10,147 nucleotides of DNA from an uncultured Flammeovirgaceae bacterium (lineage in GTDB: Bacteria; Bacteroidota; Bacteroidia; Cytophagales; Cyclobacteriaceae): the NCBI GenBank assembly GCA_937138955.1, contig CAKZPJ010000580.1:1-10147 (forward strand), in the 5' to 3' direction. The notes below the pieces were generated by a model that saw nothing but the letters and a program-made list of their open reading frames with translations, did not search any database and was not told where the DNA came from. Below, piece by piece: positions 1 through 7,019 of the stretch. How positions within the stretch are numbered: position 1 is the stretch's first letter; each line of letters begins with the position of its first letter. A program made the translations under genes and the position numbers.

Positions 1-131
1 GAAAGAGTAGTAGAAAAGAAATGAATGGAGAAGTGTAAAAAGTTGAGGATAAGAGAAAGCAGAGAAATAATGACTAATGGCAATTTAGCCAATCAGAAAT
101 TTAACCATCAAGCAATTGAACAATTGAGAAA

Positions 132-1292
132 ATGCAACCCTATATAAATTACCATACAGTCAATTGGCGAGACGGAATGAAGGTCAATAAAGATCACTTC
201 ATTCAGCAGGAGAATGCAATGCTAGACACATTACGCGATGTGGCTGCTCTGCAAATTACCCCTTACAACTACGGACTGCTTAATGGTGTTTCTGATCAAA
301 GCTCATTGGAACTCACTGCCGAATTAGCTAGCAGTCGCCAGCTTAGCGTGAAGCTTACTCGTTGCCGAGCTATTACTTTAGGAGGTGCCCGTATTGAGAT
401 GAATACTACTACTGATCGTGAGCTATCAGCCCCCATCAGAGCCGAGCACTTAGTACAGGATGAAGACCAACTGCTTTACGATGTTATTGTAACTGTAAAC
501 CCTTTTTCTCGCCAACCTATCGGTGCTCCTGATCCCGATGAAGAGCCCCTTCGCCATCCGTATACCGCGCCTAAGTACCAACTACAGATTGTACCGTCGC
601 ACCAAATCAACCTTACTGATTTAGGAGCTTATCATCTTATACTAGCCAAAGTGCGAGTGATCGGCAACGAAGTAAAGGTATCCGATAAGTTCATTCCCCC
701 CAGCAGCCGAGTCACGGCTCATCCAACGCTGGTGGAGTACTACAATCAGCTGATGGGTTCCTTAGTAAAGACTGGGGGTTATTCTCGGCAGGTTATCGTT
801 AAGATGCGCCTGAAAAGTGAACAATCGCAACTGGTAGCTAACCTCTTTACACTCTCGCAGGAGGTGCTGAATTTTATTGCTGGGCACCTTGATTTCGCTC
901 GGCTTCGCCTGATGCACTTACCTCCTGTTCATATGCTCGAGCTATTCACTAAGTTTGCTCGTACTGTACGGGTATGTCTCGATTGCATGAGCGACAATGG
1001 CAAAGAAGAGTTGTTAAACTATATTCAGGAGTGGACGGAAGTGCGGCCCGGCAATCTGGAAAATACCATAAACGCACTGCTGGAGTCAGACTACGATCAT
1101 CTTCAACTGTATTCGCTACTTGACCTATCAGAGAAATTTGCTTCACTAATGGAAGTTCTATTCGCTAAACTTAGCGAGCTAGATTATATCGGAAAACCGA
1201 AAGAGCCGGAACCCAAAAAGAATAATGTGTTTGTTCGAGAGAGTACCCCTCCAGCAGATACTAAGAAAAAAGGAAGCTTCTGGAAAATTTAA
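132..1292 (+). CDS. tssK: Type VI secretion system baseplate protein TssK (Bacteroidota subtype iii)
   Basis: TssK is the trimeric baseplate subunit that links the T6SS wedge to the trans-envelope complex in the cytoplasm. The N-terminus carries the family's start signature, VNWRDGMKVNKDHF at residues 10-23, followed by a mostly beta N-terminal shell domain and, from about residue 225, a helical middle domain (FTLSQEVLNFIAGHLDF and following). At 386 residues it is shorter than the roughly 445 residues of proteobacterial TssK. It ends in a Lys/Pro/Glu-rich, probably disordered tail (about residues 352-386) in place of an obvious folded C-terminal head. The ATG at 132 is the only good start, because an in-frame stop lies at 117-119. 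No clear Shine-Dalgarno sequence is visible, as is usual in Bacteroidota. The PAAR gene starts 10 bases after the stop, which supports a shared transcript. The family assignment is firm; the subtype rests on the Bacteroidota context. Confidence 0.88.
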   Translation: MQPYINYHTVNWRDGMKVNKDHFIQQENAMLDTLRDVAALQITPYNYGLLNGVSDQSSLELTAELASSRQLSVKLTRCRAITLGGARIEMNTTTDRELSAPIRAEHLVQDEDQLLYDVIVTVNPFSRQPIGAPDPDEEPLRHPYTAPKYQLQIVPSHQINLTDLGAYHLILAKVRVIGNEVKVSDKFIPPSSRVTAHPTLVEYYNQLMGSLVKTGGYSRQVIVKMRLKSEQSQLVANLFTLSQEVLNFIAGHLDFARLRLMHLPPVHMLELFTKFARTVRVCLDCMSDNGKEELLNYIQEWTEVRPGNLENTINALLESDYDHLQLYSLLDLSEKFASLMEVLFAKLSELDYIGKPKEPEPKKNNVFVRESTPPADTKKKGSFWKI

Positions 1293-1302
1293 ATCATGAA
1301 TT

Positions 1303-1599
1303 ATGAGTAAACCTGCCGCTGTTGTTGGCGATATGCACACCTGCCCTATGTCTGATGGCCCTAAACCTCACGTAGGTGGCCCTATTCTTCCCCCCGGTGC
1401 TCCTAACGTGCTAATTGGCAATCTGCCGGCCGCCCGAGTAGGTGATATGGCTACCTGCGTTAGCCCCGCCCCTGACGTTATTATTATGGGTTCCATGACC
1501 GTTATGATCGGTGGTATGCCAGCGGCTCGTATGGGTGATCAAACTGCCCACGGTGGGGTAATTGTAGGGCCAGGAGTGCCAAATGTACTAATTGGGTAG
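1303..1599 (+). CDS. PAAR-domain protein (T6SS spike tip)
   Basis: PAAR proteins form a zinc-stabilised cone that caps the VgrG spike and sharpens the T6SS puncturing device. The 98-residue product is essentially one PAAR domain. Two degenerate repeats are visible: PGAPNVLIGNLPAARVGD at residues 31-48, then PAARMGD at 73-79 and PGVPNVLIG at 90-98. H12, H23, C52 and H83 are spaced as expected for the His/His/Cys/His zinc site of the family; that ligand assignment is inferred from position. There is no N- or C-terminal effector extension, so this is a structural tip rather than a specialised PAAR-toxin fusion. The gene lies between tssK (10-base gap) and a membrane-anchored vWA-like gene (9-base gap), consistent with one operon. 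Confidence 0.92.
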   Translation: MSKPAAVVGDMHTCPMSDGPKPHVGGPILPPGAPNVLIGNLPAARVGDMATCVSPAPDVIIMGSMTVMIGGMPAARMGDQTAHGGVIVGPGVPNVLIG

Positions 1600-1608
1600 A
1601 CCAACCAT

Positions 1609-2637
1609 ATGGAACCAATCAATCAGGCCGAAAGAAAATCGGCTATCATCAAATTCACGATATTTTTAGTATTGTCGGCCTGCCTCGTCGTACTTCCTTT
1701 CCTCTTTTACTCACTTATACCCAATGCGAAAGCACCGGCTTCCACTACGCCAACAGTTGTTGTCGAAGAAGCTGATCCGGTTGAAGTGGCTGCGGTTAGA
1801 GACCGATTAAAGAGTTTGGCTGAACAGATGCAACAGATTAATATTGCATTTCTGGTAGATGCCACCGAAGGTATGGAGGAACATCTGCCTGCTGTCGCTC
1901 AAGCAGCCAATAGTATTGAAAAAAATTACCAAGCCGAAATTGAGGCGGCCTGCTACCGCGATGCGGCTGAAGGAGTTTGGCTTTATATGACGAACAGCAT
2001 GGTTGGAGAGGAGCCAGCCCCCTGGATACAATCTTTAGATACCAAATCTAAGTATGATCAGGATGAGCCGGAAGCCCTCTACTACGGCTTAAAACAAACC
2101 TTAGAATTAGACCATTTAGCTCCTAATGAAACAAATATCTTAATTTTAGTAGGCGATGCTGGCAACCACGCTCAAGAAGCAAAGACCGACGTTCCCCCCG
2201 CCGATATTGTTCAGCTATTGAATGCAAAAGATTGTGCCATCGCAGTATTTCAGGCTCGAAACCCAACCAATAGTACTAGCTACGCAGATTTTGCAGCCCA
2301 AATGAAAGGTGAAATATTCAATCCTTTGAAAGGTACATTTGCAGCAACTACTATTCAAGAAAAAGATAGTCTGGATAATTTTGGACTCTATTATATGCTC
2401 AATAGCAATACGTATAATGTACTGTACACAACTAATCCTGCTCAATCATTGCCCACGAATGTGCTAAGCGAAAAAATTACCCAATTCGTAAGCCGGGTAC
2501 TTAACCCAATAGAGAAGTACCGCCCAACCATTGAGGCCCTGGCTAAAGGGGAAGACGTAGCAATAGAACCGGGGCTTACTGGGTTTCTTCAGCGAAATCA
2601 GTTTAGTACGGAAGAGATTGAACTGCTTACCGACTAG
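1609..2637 (+). CDS. Membrane-anchored vWA-like protein in T6SS operon (possible TssR-like envelope component)
   Basis: The 342-residue product has a short charged N-terminus (K10, K15), one strong membrane segment at about residues 16-36, and a Pro/Thr/Val linker to about 60, so the bulk is probably periplasmic. From about residue 77 it resembles a von Willebrand A fold: a hydrophobic strand INIAFLVDATEGM (77-89) places D84 where a MIDAS aspartate would be, DEPEALYYGL (152-161) sits where the T-loop region would be, and NILILVGDAGNHAQ (176-189) fits the next core strand and loop. The MIDAS is degenerate (DxTxG instead of DxSxS), so metal binding is doubtful. The C-terminal part (about 240-342) is not recognised. 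Being encoded last in a tssK-PAAR-X unit suggests a T6SS role. TssR, a Bacteroidota-specific envelope component, is the closest idea I have, but this protein lacks a lipobox and seems short for it. The vWA-like call is moderate; the T6SS role is inferred from context. Confidence 0.6.
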   Translation: MEPINQAERKSAIIKFTIFLVLSACLVVLPFLFYSLIPNAKAPASTTPTVVVEEADPVEVAAVRDRLKSLAEQMQQINIAFLVDATEGMEEHLPAVAQAANSIEKNYQAEIEAACYRDAAEGVWLYMTNSMVGEEPAPWIQSLDTKSKYDQDEPEALYYGLKQTLELDHLAPNETNILILVGDAGNHAQEAKTDVPPADIVQLLNAKDCAIAVFQARNPTNSTSYADFAAQMKGEIFNPLKGTFAATTIQEKDSLDNFGLYYMLNSNTYNVLYTTNPAQSLPTNVLSEKITQFVSRVLNPIEKYRPTIEALAKGEDVAIEPGLTGFLQRNQFSTEEIELLTD

Positions 2638-2654
2638 CGAAAAAGTATCAGTAT

Positions 2655-4316
2655 TTATTCTTCTAAAATCAGAACCCAATCGTGACCAGTAAATGTGCCA
2701 CCCTTTGACGGGGGCACAAACACCTCAGTTGCGTTCGCCTTTTTAAATTTGCCCTCTTGTTCAATTTCTCCGGTACGAGGGTTAAACCATTGATAATGAA
2801 TAAATTTGCCGTTTACGTAGTCTAGATTTACTTCAAAAGCTGCTCCATTAGGAGTATAGACTAACACATAACTACCGTCAGTAGCCGAGTTGGCCACAAC
2901 ACGATCTAATCCCTGCGTAGCATTATTTACCAAAGTATTTTGATTGGGTATTCTTAGTTCCATAGAGTAACTGGTTAGTAGTGTTCCTAAGTGCTTTATT
3001 TCAGCACCGAAACTCTGCTCAAAAGATTCGGGTATACGTAGCTGAGCAATATCATTTCTCGCTCCGCAGTGCCAAATATTCCAATTTCCGTAGGATGTCC
3101 CGAATCCACCTTCAAAAACACCCCAGTAAATAGTAGTGCGAGCTTCGTCGCGGAGCACTCCATTTTTATCGTAAAGAGGCTCAAAATCTACAGTCGGCTT
3201 ATCTTGAGAAGCGTAACTCTCCGTCATCATACCCGCCAAGTTATCCACATTGTGCCCCGATTGGATTGTATTAAAATCCATAAAAGGCTCTGATTCCGAT
3301 ATATAATCATTAGTAATCGTAGGGCCGTGCGTATGGTAAGTCATCATCAGGTTGCCGTATTCTTCTCGCCCATTAATCCCGAAAGCGATTCCCCTAGCTA
3401 ATAATCGATGGATATTTCGTTTTTCCTCCGTATCAGGGGCAGCATCTCCTCCCATTACCCAGATGATATCTTGATTAAGATGTCGGAATCGGGTGCTAAT
3501 AAATTTCCCGTAAGCTAAGGCATTTTGTCGGTTTAAATTATTTTTTTGATTCCATTGTTCGCGCCAGGTGGGCAATAGACAGATGGTTAAATCCCGCTTT
3601 ATACACTCTTGAATAATAAACTCCACGTGATCCCACCAATCGTATTCCTTCGGGTCATCAGGCCTGTTTCCGGGCGTAATGCTGGGACATAAGAAGTTTT
3701 CGGACTCAAACGGAACATCACCGTAGGTATTCGCTCCCATATAGTGAGCGTGAGCAATGAACTGAATAGCGGTAAATCCCTGAGTCTGACAAATGTCTAA
3801 TACTTGAATAATTTCTTCCCGCGTTAACCTTCGAGCCATCCCCCACAAGGTTTGAGACAGAAACAAAAATGGTGACCCATCAGTAAAAGTAAGTATTCGC
3901 TGATTATCAGCTACCGCTAACTTAGAATCTGTTTTCTGATAATTAGCTATTACCTCTTGCAGTACAGCCTCTGATTGGGAACAAATCGCTGTTATTTGAT
4001 TTACTGACTCTGAAAGTTGATTGAAATTGCTGTCGCTAACTACCGTAATTTCTGTTTGATGCCGCTCAGTGGTTGTTCTTGAAACTACTGCAACATGCGT
4101 TATCCCAGGATTTATACCGCATACCACTCCATTACCATCAGTCATCACAATATCCTGATTACCCGACGTCCAGATGTACGACTCCGGCTGAGGTAAACGT
4201 AGCGTATCACAAGTATTAACTTCCAATTGAAGGGTGGGTGGCAACGACTGACTTAGTCCTATGACATTAGCAAAAGCAAGTGCAGTCAGAAGCGATATCA
4301 TGAATCTGTATTTCAA
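2655..4316 (-). CDS. Secreted DUF4038-family glycoside hydrolase with N-terminal Ig-like (Big_2-type) domain
   Basis: This is a probable exported glycosidase of the DUF4038 family, which is related to the GH140 apiosidases and often described as putative endoglucanase or collagenase-like. The 553-residue product shows, in order: a signal peptide (about 1-24, hydrophobic core MISLLTALAFANVIGLSQS); a short beta-rich Ig-like segment (about 27-95) ending in GVVCGINPGITHVAVVSR, typical of Big_2 domains; a helical linker (about 97-130); a TIM-barrel-type catalytic region (about 138-455); and a C-terminal beta domain (about 470-553) like the putative collagen-binding domain PF12904. Landmarks are WVMGGDAAPD (286-295), E379 in VDFEPLYD, and YWGVFEGGFGTSYGNWNIW (397-415). 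D291 and E379 are candidate catalytic acids by analogy. The start is a TTG at 4316, chosen because it gives a basic n-region (MKYRF); an ATG at 4301 is the alternative. It follows the decarboxylase gene by 51 bases. The substrate cannot be told. Confidence 0.8.
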   Translation of the reverse strand: MKYRFMISLLTALAFANVIGLSQSLPPTLQLEVNTCDTLRLPQPESYIWTSGNQDIVMTDGNGVVCGINPGITHVAVVSRTTTERHQTEITVVSDSNFNQLSESVNQITAICSQSEAVLQEVIANYQKTDSKLAVADNQRILTFTDGSPFLFLSQTLWGMARRLTREEIIQVLDICQTQGFTAIQFIAHAHYMGANTYGDVPFESENFLCPSITPGNRPDDPKEYDWWDHVEFIIQECIKRDLTICLLPTWREQWNQKNNLNRQNALAYGKFISTRFRHLNQDIIWVMGGDAAPDTEEKRNIHRLLARGIAFGINGREEYGNLMMTYHTHGPTITNDYISESEPFMDFNTIQSGHNVDNLAGMMTESYASQDKPTVDFEPLYDKNGVLRDEARTTIYWGVFEGGFGTSYGNWNIWHCGARNDIAQLRIPESFEQSFGAEIKHLGTLLTSYSMELRIPNQNTLVNNATQGLDRVVANSATDGSYVLVYTPNGAAFEVNLDYVNGKFIHYQWFNPRTGEIEQEGKFKKANATEVFVPPSKGGTFTGHDWVLILEE

Positions 4317-4367
4317 GGCTAAGTTTAGTTTGTCGCTGTATAGTTAAAAATAACACTTTCTCACCTA

Positions 4368-5813
4368 TTAAATCTCTCTTTGTAATTCTTTTCCTTTTTG
4401 GGTGATATCATCTAACAGATCATTTAGCATAGCTTCCGTTGTAAAAGGGTTCATCAATGCTACTCGCAGAAAAACCTCTTCTTTCAGCCGAGTCTGCACA
4501 ATGTAGAACTTCCCCTCTTCAAGTATCTGCTGTCGGATTTGAACATTCAGTACATTAAGCTGAGAGGCTGAAATTCTGGAGGGTGCGTAACGAAAACACA
4601 CAATATTCGCTTGCGGAGAAAGAGCCAGATCAAGTGTGTTTCGCTGCTGGATCATAGCCGCAAAGCGAGCGGCTAAATCATATAGTTGGGTTACGTTATC
4701 ATCCCAGAGTTGCCAGCCGTAGGTGCGTAACAATGCATAAACCTGAATGCTCATCATTCGCTTGGTACACTCTATTGTCCGCTTACCGGAATTGTACCAA
4801 TCTGTTTTTTCTTTGCTAAGTAAATAAGACGCTTGTTGAGCGAAGGTAGCAAATGAATGACTCTCATCTTTAAACAGCAATCCAGTGGTCAAAGCCGAGG
4901 TCATCAGCATTTTATGAAAATCCAGGGTAATAGAATCAGCCTGTGATATTCCCTTGACTAGCGAGCGGTATTTTGAGGAGAAGGCTACGGCAGCACCGTG
5001 AGCACCATCTACGTGCAACCACAGATTATGCTGTTGGCAAAAGTGAGCAGTTTCTGCCAGATCATCGTACGACCCAGTAGAAGTAGAACAGGCTGATGCT
5101 ACTATAGCAATCACTTGTTTTCCTTCCTGCTTAGCTTGTATAAGATAAGATTGAAGTAGGTCGGTACGCATGCGGTACATTTGGTCTACCGGAATGCGAA
5201 TAATTCCAGCCTCGCCCCATCCCATAATCTTCACTGCCCGATCTACACAGTAATGCGCTTCTTCAGAAACCATGATAGCCAATTGTTTATTTACACCCTC
5301 CTCCCAGGCCTTATTCTTAGTTTTTATTTGCCGAGCGGTCAGCAAAGCAGTCAAGTTGGCTAATGTTCCCCCTGAAGTCATAATTCCACCCGCCGAATCA
5401 TCATAGTCTACCTTACTCGCTACTTGCTTCATAACCATTCGCTCAATGGCAGATGATGCTGGTCCCATTTCATATACCGCCATCCCATTGTTCAAGAAGC
5501 CAGAAAGTAAGCCTGCCAAAGCAGCAACCGGAGCAGGGGCTGCCACCTGATGTCCTACGTAGCGTGGATGGTGGATATGCATAGACTCCATCAGTACTCG
5601 ATCGAAAAACTGATTAATAGACAATTGAGGGGAATTACTGAAGTCAGCTTGCCAAGAATGAAGTTTATCTTCGGGCGATTGCCAGGGTAAGACGGCTAGA
5701 TGGGGTTCGCTCTGCATTTGAGCGAGATAGTCAGCGAGGCGATCTACCAGTTGATGCCCTTGCTGGCGAAACTGCTCCGGATCGTAGGCACGGTGTAGTA
5801 TATCTTTTTCCAT
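4368..5813 (-). CDS. Group II PLP-dependent amino-acid decarboxylase (diaminobutyrate/aromatic amino-acid decarboxylase-like)
   Basis: The enzyme should remove the alpha-carboxyl group of an amino acid using pyridoxal phosphate, in the cytosol. The 481-residue length matches the family. Visible signatures are: the N-terminal swap region with HHPRYVGHQVAAPAP (81-95); SGGTLANLTALLTAR (147-161), which contacts the cofactor phosphate; H187 in SEEAHYCVDRAVK, which stacks on the PLP ring; HVDGAHGAA (267-275), with D269 pairing to the pyridine nitrogen; and the Schiff-base lysine K301 in SITLDFHKMLM. The DFHK form of the lysine motif is closer to the 2,4-diaminobutyrate decarboxylase branch than to animal aromatic decarboxylases (PHKW), but the substrate is uncertain. 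No siderophore or polyamine genes lie next to it to settle this. The ATG at 5813 gives the expected N-terminus, and a TAnnTTTG promoter match lies just upstream. The glycosidase gene follows on the same strand. Confidence 0.87.
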   Translation of the reverse strand: MEKDILHRAYDPEQFRQQGHQLVDRLADYLAQMQSEPHLAVLPWQSPEDKLHSWQADFSNSPQLSINQFFDRVLMESMHIHHPRYVGHQVAAPAPVAALAGLLSGFLNNGMAVYEMGPASSAIERMVMKQVASKVDYDDSAGGIMTSGGTLANLTALLTARQIKTKNKAWEEGVNKQLAIMVSEEAHYCVDRAVKIMGWGEAGIIRIPVDQMYRMRTDLLQSYLIQAKQEGKQVIAIVASACSTSTGSYDDLAETAHFCQQHNLWLHVDGAHGAAVAFSSKYRSLVKGISQADSITLDFHKMLMTSALTTGLLFKDESHSFATFAQQASYLLSKEKTDWYNSGKRTIECTKRMMSIQVYALLRTYGWQLWDDNVTQLYDLAARFAAMIQQRNTLDLALSPQANIVCFRYAPSRISASQLNVLNVQIRQQILEEGKFYIVQTRLKEEVFLRVALMNPFTTEAMLNDLLDDITQKGKELQREI

Positions 5814-5827
5814 GAGATTGCTTTTAC

Positions 5828-5835
5828 CAAAGATA
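5828..5835 (-). promoter_or_regulatory. Candidate Bacteroidota -7 promoter element (TATCTTTG) upstream of the decarboxylase gene
   Basis: Read on the minus strand, the sequence TATCTTTG matches the Bacteroidota -7 consensus TAnnTTTG exactly. It lies 14 bases before the decarboxylase ATG and downstream of the kinase terminator. The -33 element is weak (a T-rich GTGTTTT about 15-20 bases further upstream), and the implied leader would be only about 8 bases. I therefore regard it as plausible but unproven. Confidence 0.35.
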
Positions 5836-5931
5836 AAAAGAGGAATTGGTAAAACACGAATCTCCTATTTAACTCCTTCTCAGTCGAAAAGATGATAAAA
5901 GAGATGCCGGAGGAATAACAGAAAAGTAACA

Positions 5932-5956
5932 AACCTCTTAGTCAATCTAAGAAGTT
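5932..5956 (-). terminator. Rho-independent-type hairpin terminator of the histidine kinase gene
   Basis: Starting 4 bases after the kinase stop codon, the minus strand can form a 10-bp stem (AACTTCTTAG with CTAAGAGGTT) closed by a 5-base loop (ATTGA). It is followed by the T-rich run TTGTTACTTTTCTG. In the minus-strand RNA every position pairs, with one G-U wobble. In plus-strand RNA the same position would be a C-A mismatch, which points to use on the minus strand. It separates the kinase transcript from the decarboxylase gene. Confidence 0.65.
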
Positions 5957-5960
5957 ACAA

Positions 5961-6968
5961 TTACACTGGTAGAGCACGTTCGGTCCCTGGGACACTACTT
6001 GTTATAAGTGGGTGAGGCAAACATACTCTCAAACTAGTACCTCGTTCTTCAGAGGTGGTAAATGCAATCTGCCCACCCAGAGACTTAGTAATTAACATAG
6101 CGATATACGTGCCTAGTCCGGTTCCCTTCGTTTTGCCGTAGGTAGCATATTTTTCAAAAAACTGGTCTTGCATAACTAATGGGATAACCCCTTGGTTATG
6201 AATAGAGATACTGGTAGTTGGGATTTCTTCTAACTGTTTTCGCCCAGCTTTCTGAACCGGAAGATTACGGCCAATATCTACTCGTACTAGAGTACATTCG
6301 GGTGAAGCTTCTACCGCATTTTGCACTAAATTTTGTAGCAAAAGTTCCATCAGCAACGAGTCACCCTTAATGATGCAGTGCTGAATTTCAGTAGCTGATT
6401 GGCCATCTATCCATATTTCAATCGGATTGGCAAACTGCTTTCTCTGGATATTACTTCGGATCTTACAGAAAATTTGAAGCAAGTCAAAAGGTTCCTGCTG
6501 AGGTTGATAAGCTCCTAGTTCAAGTTGATGGTAAACAGCGTGACTTTGAGTCCGGTCTTGGACTTTCTCCGCCTGTTTCTCTACTAAATCCATAAGCTGC
6601 AAAACTTCTTCAGGTAGATCGCTACTTCGCTTAATTAGCTGAACTAAACCAACAATATTATCGATAGGCCCACGAACATCATGCAGTAGCATATGCATCG
6701 CGATATTTCTAGAGTCACTGTTTGCTGAGGGGGCGTCTTGCCTCGACTTAAAGTGAGTATTAATAGTAGAAATAAGATTTTGACGTGAGTGATCTAAACG
6801 TTTAACAGAAACAGCTACATTTTTTGTTTTCTGTTTTCCCTTAAGGGTATTGGTAATAGTTTTTCTGGTAAGCTTCCTGTTTGCCGATATCAACTTCTTA
6901 CTTGATTGAAGGGTATCTTGGAATTTGTTCAGAGTATCAGGATTCATAGGAGGGCGTATATTTTTCAT
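5961..6968 (-). CDS. Cytosolic sensor histidine kinase without a recognisable sensor domain
   Basis: The product autophosphorylates on histidine and should pass phosphate to a response regulator. With the ATG at 6968 it has 335 residues. Residues 1-85 are Lys/Arg-rich and helical, with no membrane segment and no PAS or GAF signature. The H-box is MLLHDVRGPIDNIVGLVQLI (93-112), with H96 as the phospho-acceptor. The HATPase domain shows the N-box NLVQNAVEAS (213-222), a G1 region written IHNQGVIP (256-263) that lacks the usual aspartate before the asparagine, and the G2 box GKTKGTGLGTYIA (278-290), ending in GGQIAFTTSEERGTSLRVCLP. An in-frame TTG at 7019 would add a hydrophobic LLLLRALVVV stretch. 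I prefer the ATG because the TTG extension lacks support; a second ATG at 6947 is also possible. No response regulator is encoded nearby, so the kinase is an orphan here and its signal is unknown. Confidence 0.85.
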   Translation of the reverse strand: MKNIRPPMNPDTLNKFQDTLQSSKKLISANRKLTRKTITNTLKGKQKTKNVAVSVKRLDHSRQNLISTINTHFKSRQDAPSANSDSRNIAMHMLLHDVRGPIDNIVGLVQLIKRSSDLPEEVLQLMDLVEKQAEKVQDRTQSHAVYHQLELGAYQPQQEPFDLLQIFCKIRSNIQRKQFANPIEIWIDGQSATEIQHCIIKGDSLLMELLLQNLVQNAVEASPECTLVRVDIGRNLPVQKAGRKQLEEIPTTSISIHNQGVIPLVMQDQFFEKYATYGKTKGTGLGTYIAMLITKSLGGQIAFTTSEERGTSLRVCLPHPLITSSVPGTERALPV

Positions 6969-6982
6969 AAAAAAGTTTGTCC

Positions 6983-6994
6983 TATTGACAACAA
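6983..6994 (-). repeat. Direct repeat copy 1 (TTGTTGTCAATA) in the kinase leader
   Basis: The 12-mer TTGTTGTCAATA (minus strand) lies 14 bases before the kinase ATG and is an exact copy of 7032-7043. The two copies are 49 bases apart start to start, close to an integral number of helical turns short of five. It could be an operator or leader element; its function is unknown. Confidence 0.45.
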
Positions 6995-7019
6995 CTAACG
7001 CCCGTAAAAGTAAAAGCAA

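Noticed and set aside
70..147. A 25-codon open frame (MTNGNLANQKF...) overlapping the start of tssK in another frame
   Set aside because: It is very short, resembles nothing known, and overlaps the well-supported tssK start; probably chance.
2638..2654. Bidirectional terminator between the convergent vWA-like and glycosidase genes
   Set aside because: No stable hairpin could be found in this 17-base gap or its immediate flanks.
3069..3293. A 74-codon plus-strand frame inside the glycosidase gene
   Set aside because: It is antisense to a strongly supported conserved domain and shows no motif of its own.
6969..7019. N-terminal extension of the kinase from a TTG, giving a hydrophobic LLLLRALVVV stretch
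   Set aside because: The stretch is too short for a good membrane segment with a flanking topology signal, and an ATG at 6968 gives the more usual start.
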